Positions 49,269 to 61,186 of a DNA stretch of 64,000 nucleotides are shown here, in pieces. The translations under genes and the position numbers were made by a program. Origin of the DNA: Manihot esculenta (lineage: Eukaryota; Streptophyta; Magnoliopsida; Malpighiales; Euphorbiaceae); assembly GCF_001659605.2 (NCBI RefSeq), contig NC_035168.2, positions 11,697,759 to 11,761,758 of the forward strand, in the 5' to 3' direction. Numbering within the stretch: the first letter of the stretch is position 1; each line of letters opens with the position of its first letter. The notes under the pieces are model-generated. The model saw only the letters and a program-made list of their open reading frames with translations, was not told the origin of the DNA and searched no databases.

Positions 49269-49820
49269 ATGAAAACCAGTATTCTGAAATCCCAATTTTA
49301 CCTCATTGGATCCACCAGTCTCACCAACCCATCTGCAAACTTCTCAATTAAAACCAAATCCCATCTCAAAAATCCAACAACTACACCTACAAAACCAAAT
49401 TTTCCGAGAAAAATTCTAGTCAAAACAAGGGATTCAAGAAAGGGAATCATAATAAACCAGGAGCTTCCTAAGGTTTCTGCAAATGGAATTTCTTCAAGGT
49501 TTGTGGTAATGAGCGCTGTATCAGTGGGATTTGTGTTGTTCGTAATGGGCATGGATGAGCACTCCAAGGCATTGGCATTGGGGCCTGAAGGGCCGCTGAT
49601 GGAAGAGTTTTGGGACAATGTAAGAAGATATGCACTTTATGCACTGACAGTAAGTACAGGTGCACTTTATACAATCTTTCAGCCTATAGTAGAATTGCTG
49701 AAGAATCCCATCTCTGCTGTCCTCATTGTTATTATTTTTGGGGGAAGTATCTTTCTTATTTCTCAGGTGCTATCTGCCATGGTTGGTGTAACTGATTTTA
49801 CTTATGATTATGGGTATTAA
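49269..49820 (+). CDS. Nuclear Ycf33/DUF565-like plastid membrane protein
   Basis: 183 residues, single exon. The first ~60 residues are rich in Ser, Thr, Lys and Asn with few acidic ones, as in a chloroplast transit peptide. A hydrophobic segment at about 79-95 is followed by A-L-A-L-G-P, which resembles a thylakoid processing site. The last ~70 residues (E-F-W-D-N-V-R-R-Y, then L-L-K-N-P-I-S-A with two hydrophobic helices) match the small Ycf33 protein encoded in cyanobacteria and algal plastid genomes. The function of Ycf33 is not known to me. The C terminus is Tyr/Asp-rich. Assignment is from motif memory; the frame is intact. Confidence 0.8.
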   Translation: MKTSILKSQFYLIGSTSLTNPSANFSIKTKSHLKNPTTTPTKPNFPRKILVKTRDSRKGIIINQELPKVSANGISSRFVVMSAVSVGFVLFVMGMDEHSKALALGPEGPLMEEFWDNVRRYALYALTVSTGALYTIFQPIVELLKNPISAVLIVIIFGGSIFLISQVLSAMVGVTDFTYDYGY

Positions 49821-50469
49821 GCTCAAAGTTTCTTTCTTTATCAGTGTGGATGTGTGTTTGTTAATATATAAATCTATATATACGAGCATATGCATATTCT
49901 GGGCAATATTTGCAAGTATAGACTTAGCCCATCAAGGGTTTAGTCCTACATATAGTAGAATCTCTAATCTTTTAATTTCTTTTTTCCCCAAATCTTTTTT
50001 TTTTCGTAATACTAATGTTTTAATTTCATAAAAAATGTCAATTTCTCATTTATAAAATGTTACATATTTAATTTCACGAGTATGGATTAATTTAACTTAT
50101 TTTTGACTTTTTATTCAAATTAGTCCATACATTTCAATTTATGTTCAATTTAACTCAAACATAAAAATTTAAAAAGTTAAGATTCTTGATTTTTTTAACT
50201 AAATTTTTTTAATGGCAAAATCATATTTTAGCGCTTACCATATGTGCCAATAATTATATAAACCCTTAAATTTTATATCTCATATCTTTATAACTGACAT
50301 TATTTTGAGGATGCCTATAAGTTTACATAATCTACTTTCCTTTATTTTTCTCTCAATAAAATAATCACAATCATTAGATTATAATAAAATCAGTCACGTT
50401 AACTATGATAAAGATAATGAATACATATATAAGTTTTTTGAACCATAAGGCCACCTTATGGCCTTAAAA
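49821..50469. other. Intergenic, 3' end of the Ycf33-like gene
   Basis: AT-rich, no gene seen. The 3' UTR probably ends in the first 200 bases. Confidence 0.5.
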
Positions 50470-51115
50470 CTTTTATTTATTCGGATTAACGTCTGATTGT
50501 ATGCCTGGTGATTTCGCGCCTTGTGACTTGGTATAAATGCCTTATTTAGTGAGACTAACACCCGGTCTTTTAGCCTGATGGATTCCCGCCATGTGGCCTG
50601 ACATAAATGTCTTTTTTAGTGGGACTAACATCTAGTCTTCGAACTTGAAGAATTCCTATCTTGTGGCATGGAATAAATGCCTTATTTAGTGGGATTAACA
50701 CCTGGTCTTTGAGTCTGACGGATTGTGGATTTTCGCCTTGTGGCCTGGCATAAATGTCTTGATTAGTGGGTCCAATGCCTAGTCTTCTGGCTTGGTGGGT
50801 TCTCGCCTTATGGCCTGACATAAGTGCCTTGATTAGTAGCTCCAACGCTCGGTCTTCTAGTCTAGTGGGTTCTCGCCTTGTGACCTGACATGAGTGCCTT
50901 GATTAGTGGGTCCAACGCCCAGTCTTCTGGCCTAGCGGATTTCCACCTTATGGTCTAGCATGAGTGCCTTGATTAATGGGTACAACGCTCGGTCTTATGG
51001 CCTGGTGGGTTCTTGCCTTATAGATTGGCATGAGTGCCTTGATTAATGGGTCCAACGTTCGGTTTTCTAGCTTGGCGGGTTCCCACCTTATGGCTTAGCA
51101 TGAATGCTCTTTAAT
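50470..51115 (-). repeat. 70-bp tandem array in a Tat-like 3' region
   Basis: Nine degenerate units. Anchors at 50481, 50551, 50621 and 50691, then 50771, 50841, 50911, 50981 and 51051, give a period of 70 bp with one 10-bp insertion. In reverse complement the unit is homologous to the 58-bp unit at 25,397-25,690. It lies downstream, on the minus strand, of an integrase C-terminus remnant, the same position as the other array. Confidence 0.88.
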
Positions 51116-51199
51116 CCTTTTGAAGAAGGCAACCCCATCGTTCCTTGTCACTAAATAATACATGAAAAATTTATCATTAATTGTTATTGTTAAAATTTT

Positions 51200-51964
51200 C
51201 TCAAATTATAATTATTTCAGGACTGGAGAATAACTCAAGCCATCTAGCTTGGCAAGCTTATAAGACCTTGGACAAATAACCTTTGGCACTTTAAATGTTC
51301 TTTTTCAATTTTTGCCCAATTTACCAGACTCGGCATCTGCTGCATATGTTCATTTAAAGACTAAGTCCCCCATAATAAAAGCACGTAGCTTGACGTTACT
51401 GTTGAACATTCTGAATATTTTGCTTCTGTAAACCGCAATTCTGATTGTAGCCTTTTCTCATAAACACTCAGTTTGATTCAAATTGAATTGCATTTCTTTA
51501 GGATTTTCTAAAATCTTAGCGTGCCTGCATGCGCTTGACATCGATGACACTTCTGAACAAGATCTTTTGCATCTTTTATTATCATTAGCCATTATTATCC
51601 CTGTCTGAATACTTTCTGAGCGATCATTCGAGCTCCTTCGTGGTTTCTACAATTATCTTCATGAATGTTTTTGAGGATTTCTCGGCTCTCATCTTTCATC
51701 ACGTATCATAGTCATCGTTGAGTTGAGAATCTCCTGTACAACTGACCATTAATTAATACGTATTTAGAGGAATTTTTTATTACTTATTTAGCCGATCATT
51801 CATCGGTCGATAGATCATCCTGTACTAAAAACTTATACACGGGTATCATCCATGATTCCCCTTACTCTGTCGCTGCCATTTTGGCCAGAAAATCGGCCTC
51901 TGCATTATCACCTCTAGCCACCTAGTGAAGTTCGCAATTGTCGTTATTGGTAGTAACCTTATCA
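51200..51964 (-). pseudogene. Tat-like RNase H/integrase remnants
   Basis: On the minus strand a short gag start-like stretch (about 51,990-51,940) joins directly to an RNase H end with G-D-N-A-E-A-D-F-L-A-K-M (about 51,920-51,870). The pre-integrase linker follows, then zinc finger pieces with H-E-D-N-C and C-H-R-C-Q (about 51,680-51,530). After a second gap comes the integrase C-terminus K-V-x-x-P-R-S-Y-K-L (51,300-51,205). Many stops. The catalytic core is lost. Confidence 0.7.
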
Positions 51965-52610
51965 GCAACTCGTGAATCGCTGGCAATTTTGAGAGAGGAA
52001 AGAGAGATTTATTTTTAAGAGAAAAGGGATAAGAGACTAGTTTTAATCCAGATGAATAAAGAGAATTCAATAGATTTCTCGGTAACAGAACCAAATGATG
52101 TAACCAGAAAATAGAGTTGTGCTATAATTGGTTCACCAAATAGAGCTGTGTTGTGATTGATCAATCATGCAAGAGAGAGAAAATGAGGTGGTTGGCACCT
52201 ACGACAACTATTTCGACGCTTAAGTTAGTAAATTGAATAGAAAAGCGAGAGAATTGTAATGCTTAGAATTCAAAGAGTAGTTGCATAACAGAGTAGCGTA
52301 TTTTTGTCTTTGTAATCCTTAGATTTTATACTGTAAGGAGGTGTAATTAATTATGGTACTTTTTGAAAATCCGACAATAATGTGGCTGCCTCGTTGATGA
52401 GGGATCTCGTCAGTTAATTGATCGGAGATCCCGTGATTATAGGCATAAAGGAGATCTGCTAGATTGTAGCCACTAACGGTAACTTTTTATGGTATCTCAC
52501 CTTATAGTTGAGAGGGCGAGTTCTCGTGGACTGAACCGACTTAAAATGTTTGGGTTTTTTTTCTCACGGTGGGACTAATTATCATTTGATTAGTCTCTTA
52601 CCACGTGACT
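51965..52610 (-). repeat. Degenerate Tat-like LTR and leader, minus strand
   Basis: Reverse complement is similar to 23,335-23,650 and 15,735-16,255. TATA box at 52324-52330 (minus strand), primer-site-like stretch near 52,075-52,100. It starts near CACGTGG at about 52,600. LTR ends not resolved. Confidence 0.65.
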
Positions 52611-54390
52611 ATTTTTTTAAATGCCAGCACATTGCCTTTTTTCGAGTGCCAACACATGGCCATCTTTAGACGATTATTGTATAATATTAATATGGTTAGA
52701 AAAGCATGGGATAAAAGTTTATAGCAATTAGATTTTTAGTCACAATTGCATAAGAATATAAATTTATAATTTTCAATTGCAAAGGTATTACCCTCGCAGT
52801 TACATCTAAGATATGTCGCAATTGAAGTTTTAGTCACCAACAACGCATTTTTTTATATCCTAGTATTAAAACTTATGCCATTAAAATTAAAGGTCATTTA
52901 AATAAATTTTTTACAGAAATTAAATAATAATTTATTTAATTTAAAAATATATATATTTTTTACTACTGGCCAAATTTTAAGTGCCTAAAATAGATATTTT
53001 TGCTCCAATAAATTAAATGTGGCAAATATTTTATATATTTTAAAATTTTAAAATTCATTAAGAAAGATATTATTCAAGATTTAAGTTATTAATTTCTTTC
53101 ATTATGCAAAAAGCAATTAATGAGCAAACTACTGATTTGATTGAATTGAATGTTGATATATGTATATACAATTATATATAATAATGCCATGTATTAGGGG
53201 TTTAATTAAGGAATAATCTAATAAAACTTGTTGATAAAGAAAATAATTAAAGATGCGAAGGTTGAAGAAGAGCATAAATAGCACGCAACTCAATTATACG
53301 CTTAGCTTGTTATGTCATTTACGAAAAGGGATGTACAATCATAATATGACTTCTGTTGTCTCTCCAGCTCACCCCTCTTAATTAGTCGTAGCTTTCAACC
53401 CCATGTACACGTACCCATTAATTTTCTCCTAACCCCTACCCTACTCTACCCTTCCCCTTTTCTATATTATGAGATTATTCTTATCCTATTTTATTTTTAA
53501 ATTCTTCAATAAAAATATACTTCTTCTTCCACCTTAAATTTTTGTCAGACTTTTCTTTTTTATATATATTAAAAATATATTTTTTTATTAATTTTTTAAT
53601 TATATTCATTTTAAATACATTAAATTTTATTAAATATTAAAAAATATTTTAAAAAATAAATAAAATTATAATAATCAATTTATATATTATTATAATCTAA
53701 AAAAATAAATAATAATTTTGAAATAATTGAAAAAATTAAATAAAAATTATAGAACAAAAAGAATATTTAATAATAATTAAATTAATTATTTATATTTATA
53801 TGTTTACTGTACAGTACAGAAAACTAATTTCATATAATTTTCCTAAAAATTCTGTATAATCTTAAATATTTACATTGAAATTTAATTATACATAATGAAT
53901 TAAAATTTATGTAATAAATATTGGAATCTGTAGGTAAAAATAGGTTTAATACAACGGTTATAATTTATTATTTTATATATTTTAATCGTAATTATAAGTT
54001 AATAATTATAGTTTCATAATCATTACAATAATTATTTTTTTTAAATAAATAAAAAATACAGTTAAATTTACAATTTTATTAAATATAAAATAAATTTTTA
54101 TTAGAATATGCTATTATACATAATAAAAGATAAATTTTTTATATTAATTTTAAATTATTATCCAATTATTACCTTAATACAATAATTTTATAATTAAAAA
54201 CTTAAATTCTATATGCATTGTTTTCTTTTTTTAAATCCAAATTACGTATTGTATTAATAAAATTTCATCAAAGAAAGAGAGATACCATCTCAAATAAAGA
54301 GACGATTATACTTAGTAGATTCTCTAACCAAAATATGAGTAGTTAGAGTAGCATTACAGCGAACTCATCTAACAAAAATATTAGTTATAG
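52611..54390. other. Intergenic, no gene seen
   Basis: 52,720-52,860 contains several CAATTG-type words that may belong to a decayed DNA transposon. The rest is AT-rich. No reading frame is convincing. Confidence 0.45.
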
Positions 54391-54399
54391 AGTTTAACA

Positions 54400-54790
54400 A
54401 AAATTTACAATCATTCAAAATCAAATCCTGCATAAAATAATTTGGTAAACATACTCCTCAAGTGTCTGTCTAAATCCCTGCACAAGATAATTTGATAAAA
54501 ATGCTCCTCCTTCTTTCTCATCTCTCAAGTATAAATCATTAAAATCTGCCGAACAAAACCACAGAAGAGAGTTTCTACGAGATAAAACTCGAATGAGGTT
54601 TCAAGACTGACGTTGTCGTTCAGAAACTCATAATAACTAGTAAACCTCCATTGAACATTATCTTCCAAAATAACCGAATCAATAAAATTTGGAGAAAAGT
54701 CAACTACAAAAATAAACACATGACTCTTCCACATTAACGAAAGATCTCCTCCCAATCCTTGTCTATTGATTTATATTTTTTTCCAAATAA
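54400..54790 (-). pseudogene. LINE (L1-type) endonuclease fragment
   Basis: On the minus strand the translation gives a G-G-D-L-S-L-M-W-K stretch, then I-D-S and W-R-F-T-x-x-Y-E-F. After a frame change comes W-F-C-S-A-D-F-N-D-L near 54,550. These match in order the apurinic-type endonuclease blocks of plant L1 LINEs (G-G-L-x-L-x-W-K ... W-R-x-T-G-x-Y-G ... G-D-F-N). The neighbouring sequence is too decayed to extend the call, and no reverse transcriptase was seen. Confidence 0.6.
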
Positions 54791-56384
54791 GTGGAAATCG
54801 ATTGTACAACCAAGGCTCCATTCACTATATTTTCAAAATCAATATTATTTAAAAACCGAAACAGATATCTTTTTTCCTCTAATTTCATAATAGATATTTT
54901 CTCTAAAAGATGTCATAAATCTGCCAATAAGATCTGCATATTTTGAAAATTGATTGAATTGTATGTGAAAAATATCCTACCATACAGAAATTATAAGTGA
55001 TAATCGGAATATCTCTAGAATTCTTAATAGAGACAACATCTTCTCCTTCATCGATAGTCAATTGACGCAAATTATCTTCTATGGAAAGAGAAAAAAAAAA
55101 TAGATTTAAGAAAAAGAAAAAGGTGAGAATATCGAATTACAAATATACTACCGAGGAAAATTTGAGTTGAAAATAAAACGTTTTTAGCCTATTTATTCTA
55201 TATGCATTGTTGCAGCTTTTTCATACTGGTACAAAATCAGTAATAGTTAATGAATCTATTAAGCAATATTCTACTCATTAAAAATCTAAAAAAATATTAT
55301 ACATATGGTAAAAAAATATCTAATCGTTAACATTTACAAAAAATAATTTATATACAAAAATTTTTTTAAAAAAAACTAATAATTATTTGTTGTTAATGTT
55401 TAAAAAAAATCTATGCTGTATTTATAGAAAATTGATGATAGTAATAAAATTATCAAAACCTAAAATATTATTGTTTAACACGTATTGCCTGTTATTAAAC
55501 TCGTGATTTTATATTCTATATATTTTTATATATTATAATATTATAATAATATTTTAATTTTTAATATTCAAATAAAATTTAGAGAAATTTTAAATGACAT
55601 TAATAATTTAATTAAAAAAATGATGGTTTTAAAAATATAATCTAACTTTATTTAAAATAAATAGGTTAGATATCCAAAATAATTTTTAAATATTTATTCT
55701 TAAGGAGAAAAGAGCATGATATATGTGTAAAATAAAATAATTTACTTTTAATGATAAAAATATATAATTGTCAGAATATATATATATATATATATATATA
55801 AAATTTTTTAGTGGATTAAAATAGAAGTTAACATGTTATAGATTTTATATGTAAATTAATTAAATAAAGTATATTAAAAAAATAAATTATAAATTTTATG
55901 ATTTAATTATTAGTTTTATAAATAATAAATTAAGTTATATATTATTTTATTCATTAATATATAAACCAGCCATGAAAGTTTTAAAAAAAAGTAAATGTTT
56001 AATTTTTAATTAATTTTTTATGAAAATGGATATTCTTTAAAAATAAATGGATGTGCATTTTAAAAAATTTGTTTACAATATCAATTCTATTTTTCTAAAA
56101 CTACCTATTTTAAAAATATTGAATTTACAATCCCACATAAATACTACCACATTTATTATAAATTTTAAAAAATTAAAATCATATAAAATTATAAAATAAA
56201 TTTATTTAAATAATAAAATATATAATTGTAAATAATATTTAAAAATTAAGAATTATTTTTTACAATTTAATTATTCCCCTCCATTCCCATATTTATATAT
56301 TTGTAATTATTTATTAAATAATATGTGTAATATAGAGTTTTGTCTTCGTACGCGTCATGGCTGTCAATAATTAGAGCTTACGTC
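54791..56384. other. AT-rich intergenic DNA with a TA microsatellite
   Basis: A (TA)n run lies at about 55,776-55,800. No gene seen. The last 100 bases are promoter of the gene at 56,476. Confidence 0.5.
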
Positions 56385-56392
56385 TATAAATA
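56385..56392 (+). promoter_or_regulatory. TATA box of the small conserved gene
   Basis: TATAAATA, 91 bases before the start codon at 56,476. Transcription would start near 56,420 and give a 5' UTR of about 55 bases. An ACGTC word lies just upstream (56,380-56,384). Confidence 0.65.
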
Positions 56393-56475
56393 CAGCTTCA
56401 TATTGTCCAACTCGCTTCAAACTCCAGATTTCAGAAATCTCTCCATCCCTAAACGCAGAGAGAGAAATAAAGAAG

Positions 56476-56805
56476 ATGGCACTGAGGTGGCTTCTTCATT
56501 CGGCTTGCCATATTGTAGGGTACCCTAGCAAAGACAGTACAAATATTCAACAGGGCAGCCATGCTGTAGGGTATCCCTGCAAACAAGAAATTAATGGAGT
56601 CATCAAAAGCACAAAGCCAATCACTTCATCAGTAGGGTTCCAAATGCCTCTTCATTACCCAAGATACTCCAAGGCCGATTACGAGAAGATGGAGGAGTGG
56701 AGATTGGATTTGCTTCTTAGGGAATATGGCCTAAACTTCATGGGCACCCTTGAAGATAAGAGATCATTCGCAATGGGTGCTTTCTTGTGGCCTGACCAAT
56801 ATTGA
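56476..56805 (+). CDS. Small conserved plant protein, possibly DUF7722 family
   Basis: 109 residues, single exon. The C-terminal half carries P-L-H-Y-P-R-Y-S-K-A-D-Y-E-x-M (residues 58-72), W-R-L-D-L-L-L-R-E-Y-G-L (75-86) and F-A-M-G-A-F-L-W-P (98-106), a block set I know from a plant-only family of short proteins of unknown function. The N-terminal third is variable and contains V-G-Y-P-x-K twice (residues 14-19 and 31-36). No signal peptide or membrane helix is evident. A TATA box stands at the expected distance upstream. The family name is from memory and not certain. Confidence 0.78.
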   Translation: MALRWLLHSACHIVGYPSKDSTNIQQGSHAVGYPCKQEINGVIKSTKPITSSVGFQMPLHYPRYSKADYEKMEEWRLDLLLREYGLNFMGTLEDKRSFAMGAFLWPDQY

Positions 56806-58484
56806 TCACCCAATACCCGCAGTTGAGATGGAGATTGAAATTATTATAATGTTCAAATTTGATGTGCGAGCTGAGTTAAGTTTTACTGTAAATCTATTAT
56901 GCTGTCTCCCGTTTGTCAATTTCCTTCGATAGACATCAGTTGCATGTTAGCCTATTTTAGAAATTGTGTTGTTTTTGCTTGGGCTTTATGTAAAAATATA
57001 TATACATAAATATTCATAGAGAGAGAATGTTTGCAGAAGTAAACTTCTTCAGAAGGTCCCTATAATTATTATTATTATTTTAACAAGTTTGTTCAAGATC
57101 ATAACTTTCGTTTTGTAATTTTTTTCAAAATAACTTTAGTTTTGTTTTTACTGTATTCATAGAAAAAAAATAAAAGTTATTGAGAATTTTTTTTTGTTCC
57201 ATGATCAATTTTAAGGTAATATTAACTTGTATTTTCCGTATGTACCCTTACTAGTCTTTAAGCCATTTAATACTAATATGTGAAAAAAGAATAATATCTA
57301 AAGCATTAGGATTTAATATTTATCGAGACACTAGTTTGAATTGAGATTCTATAACGAGTAAATTCTAATGTATGATGATTTATAATTATAATTTGGATCA
57401 AATAGAATTATTTTTTTATTATTGTTATCTAGGTAGTCCACACATGTTATACTAAATACTAATCATAGTTTATGGGAACTTAGAATGTATAAGTCTTCTT
57501 ATTCAAGTTTATTGAAAGACTATTTAATTATAAACATATTACATAATGTCAAGTTATAAAATAAATCAACCTAATCTTTTTCTTAACATAATGCGAGGAG
57601 CGTAAAATAGTCATCGACCTTAACTTTCATATCCGTCATATCATAAACACATCATAAATATAATATAAAGGCTAATGGATCGTCTAATATTCATCTAACA
57701 AACCACAAGATAAAATATGTAGAAACCCCAAGCTTGATTATGCACTTTTATTCGAACAAATTTTAAAATTCATGAGTCTATGATAGTTAATATGGGTTCC
57801 TACCATCATTAATGCACGGTGGTCTTTAATTCATAATCTCTAGACATGAAAAATGTTATTGATTGCAAATTAATATTAAATTATTTTATTAGAAAAATAT
57901 AAAAAATAATAAAAAATTTAATTATTATATAATATTTACCTGTGTAACACGTTAAACATAACACTACGTGGTCCAGAGCTGTTCGAAAATATTTAAATGC
58001 CTAAAAAAGCTGATTTCTAAAAATAAAAAAAGTCGTGTAATTTAATAATAAATTTCAAAATCTGGAACTATTAAAAAATATTTAAATACCTAAAAAAGCT
58101 GATTTTTGAAAATAAAAAAATTTTTATAATTTAATAATAAAAGCAAAAGATAAAATTAAGTAGTGAAATTACTATTGAATTTCTAAATTCATTGATAAAT
58201 TATTAATAAATTTTAAAATTTGTTGATAATTTCAACACTATTTTCTCTTTATAGTTACCTAAGAATTTCAAAATCTATTGACAAATTATATTTATCGATA
58301 CATTTCAAAATCTATTGATAAACATCACGCGAAGAATTATCACTTTTTTATTTTAAAATTATCTCTTTTAATTATTAACTGATTATCAATATATTTCTTA
58401 GTTTATTGATAATTTAATACAAGTAATCTCGCTTTTTCATTTTAAAATCTCTCTTCATTTTTCAGTAGTATATATCTAAATCCA
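56806..58484. other. Intergenic with local repeats
   Basis: 56,806-57,060 probably contains the 3' UTR. A degenerate tandem duplication (TAAATGCCTAAAAAAGCTGA-type unit near 57,992 and 58,081) is followed by several copies of an AAATCTATTGATAA-like word at 58,180-58,490. No gene seen. Confidence 0.5.
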
Positions 58485-58873
58485 TTGATTCTAATTGATA
58501 ATTTTTATTTATTCTATCATTTTTCTTCTCCTCCATTTTCTTCTCTTTTCTCCGATTATATTTATTTTTTCATTTTTTTCAATTCATTTTTTATTATTTT
58601 CTTTTGTTTCTCTTATCATTTTTTTCTTTTATTTCTTGTCCTCTCATTTTCTTTCACTTTTCCCTTATTTTCTTTTTCTTTCTATTATTTTCTTCCGCCT
58701 TCTTTCATTTTATTATTTTCTCTATCTCTTTTTATCCATTTTATTTTCTTCTCTCATTTTTATATGTTCCCTGCCTTTTTATTTTATATTATTTTTTTTT
58801 ATTTTTTTCATTTTCTCTCATTTATTTTTTTTCTCTCATTTTATATCCTTCTCATTTCATTTAATTATAGTTC
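58485..58873 (+). repeat. Polypyrimidine low-complexity tract
   Basis: Nearly 390 bp of T and C with short TTTTC/TTATT words. Long Phe/Ser-rich open stretches here are produced by the composition. The tract ends directly at solo LTR C. Confidence 0.85.
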
Positions 58874-58878
58874 ATTTT

Positions 58879-61181
58879 TGTAACGAACCGAAAATCGGAC
58901 CGCTACCGGCGCTAGGATCCGGGTCGACTTAAGGCCGCCGGAACCCGTAACAAGCCTAACATGAAACCTGTAAACCTGTTTAATCCCATACATGATCAAC
59001 AATCATACATAAAAATTAAAACCTTCCTTTTCATCATACACCATACTCAACCTGTGCATGCACTAAACATAGCATAACTTAAACATTAATTCCTCAGTGG
59101 GATCTCATCATTTGCCCTAATGGGCGATACATCAGAAGTTGAGTTGGTAAAACATAAACATCAATAGACATCAAGATCATGTATACAACAAAAGGGATTA
59201 CAACAGACTATGGTCAAGCACACTTCTAAACCTTAATACCATCATTACATAACATGGCTAAACATAACATTAAATCATTACATAATTTGTCATGTCCACT
59301 TTCTATCTATTACAAAACAAGGACTTCTTTACTCTTGCTGACCTTCTGGTCTACCCTGTACCTGCAAGCCTGGGGGTTAAGGGAGAGGGGTGAGCTACAA
59401 GAGCCCAGTGAGCAGAATAGTAAAACATTTAAAACATATGATAACATGAAATGCATCACATCACAGCTAATCACATCAAGGATGAATTTGTCACCAATAG
59501 TCTCCTACATGGACCAACTGTGCCAGGGGCGTAGAATGAGCCTCACTGGTCTTTCTCTTACATAACATAACATAGCATGGTCCAACTGTGCCAGGGGCGT
59601 AGAATGGGCCTCACTGGTCTTTCTCTTACATAGTGCCAGGGGCGTAGAATGGGCCTCACTGGTCTTCCGTACCGTATCATCATCATCATAGCATAGGGGG
59701 ACTAATGGATCATTCAACATCCATCCACATCATCAAACGTAATATGCAATGCAACATATTCGTGAGTCTAATGCAAAACCCTATTATCTCATGGCATTCA
59801 TGATGCGTGAATCATGCTAAACTGATTTATTTATTTAAAAGCATAAGAGTTATTCCACTCACCTCTGGCTAGCTCTGACACTGACTGAAGCAGCTGACTC
59901 ACTACTGGGGTCCTCGGTTCCTCGGGTCCAAACCTACACAGGTGGACTCAAATGAGGGACCAACATACTAGAACATAACTCTAAAAACATCCCCCAAAAA
60001 CCCCCTAAAACATCTCAAAACATCCATGCAAAACATGCAAGGAAAGGCTGGACAGGGCACTTTCGGCGGCAGGTTCGGCGGCCGAAAGTCCCTTCAGAGC
60101 CGAAAGTCAGGCAGGTTCGGCGGCACCTTCGGCGGCCGAAACTCCCAGACAGAGGCGAAACTCATGCATGTTCGGCGGCACTTTCGGCGGCCGAAACTCC
60201 CAGACAGAGATGAAAGTCTCCTTTCGGGGGCAAGCTTTGGCAGCCGAAGGCTGCCTCCACAAGAGGGTTCGGCGGCCGAAAGTCCCTTCGGCTGCCGAAC
60301 CTGGTTTCTCCCAAAGGGCAGAAACTTGGTTCAAACATGCACAAAAGCCTCAAACTCATACCATCATGCATTTAGCTCAACCAAAACATGCACACAAGCT
60401 CCTAGGGGTCTCAAACTAACTTAAACCCCAACTACAACACACATACACAAGCATTTGCAAGCCACATTGTTCATGAACATACATATATACCCATAAACAT
60501 AACTAAAACCTAAACATGCATTCTACCCCCATGAACTTCATAAAACTTGCTTAAAACATACTATAAGCTAGAGATCGACTCTTACCTCTTAAAGATCGAG
60601 AGTAGAGGCGACCAAACTTGGGGTTGGGAGAGATTTGAGTTCTTGAACCTCAAAGCTCCAAAACTTTGCTCAAAAGCTCAAATCTTCAAAACAAAGTTAA
60701 AACAAGTGAAAAACTTGAAGGATGTAGAGGAAAAGCATCAAAGATCGGTGAGGGGCGGCGGAGAGCTCACCTTGGCCGAAAATGGGGAAAAACTCGCCCG
60801 TTTTTTGCTAAGGGACCCTTTTATAGTGGCTGGCCAGGCCACGTTCGGGGGCCGAATGTGCCTCCGCATGCATGCCATGTTCGACGGCCGAACTTGAGGT
60901 TCGGCGGCCGAACCTGGACTTCCCTCACTTATGCCTTCGGGGGCCTAAGGCTCACCCGAAACACATGCATGTTCGGCGGCCGAACTTGAGGTTCGGCGGC
61001 CGAACCTGAGCTTTCCTCCAAGGTTGTTTTTATTCAAAAACTCATTTCCTTTTTATTCAAAATCATCAAAAACATTAAAACATCTCATGAAAACATGGTT
61101 TTACCCTTCTAGAGGTCTCCGACATCCGAGATTCCACCGGATGGTAGGAATTTTGATACCGGAGTCTAGCCGGGTATTACA
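58879..61181 (-). mobile_element. Solo LTR C, same family as A and B
   Basis: 2,303 bp in minus orientation, flanked by a perfect ATTTT duplication (58874-58878 and 61182-61186). TATA box on the minus strand at 60818-60825. Palindromic GGCGGC-containing clusters at about 60,060-60,300 and 60,845-61,010. Three copies of the TACGY-containing block (59,518-59,668). No internal domain, so a solo LTR. Confidence 0.92.
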
Positions 61182-61186
61182 ATTTT

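Noticed and set aside
52720..52860. Possible second CACTA-like region with CAATTG words
   Set aside because: No clear terminus or inverted repeat pair could be defined by eye.
58485..58932. Phe/Ser-rich open stretches up to 145 codons
   Set aside because: Produced by a T/C low-complexity tract in all three forward frames; no protein similarity.
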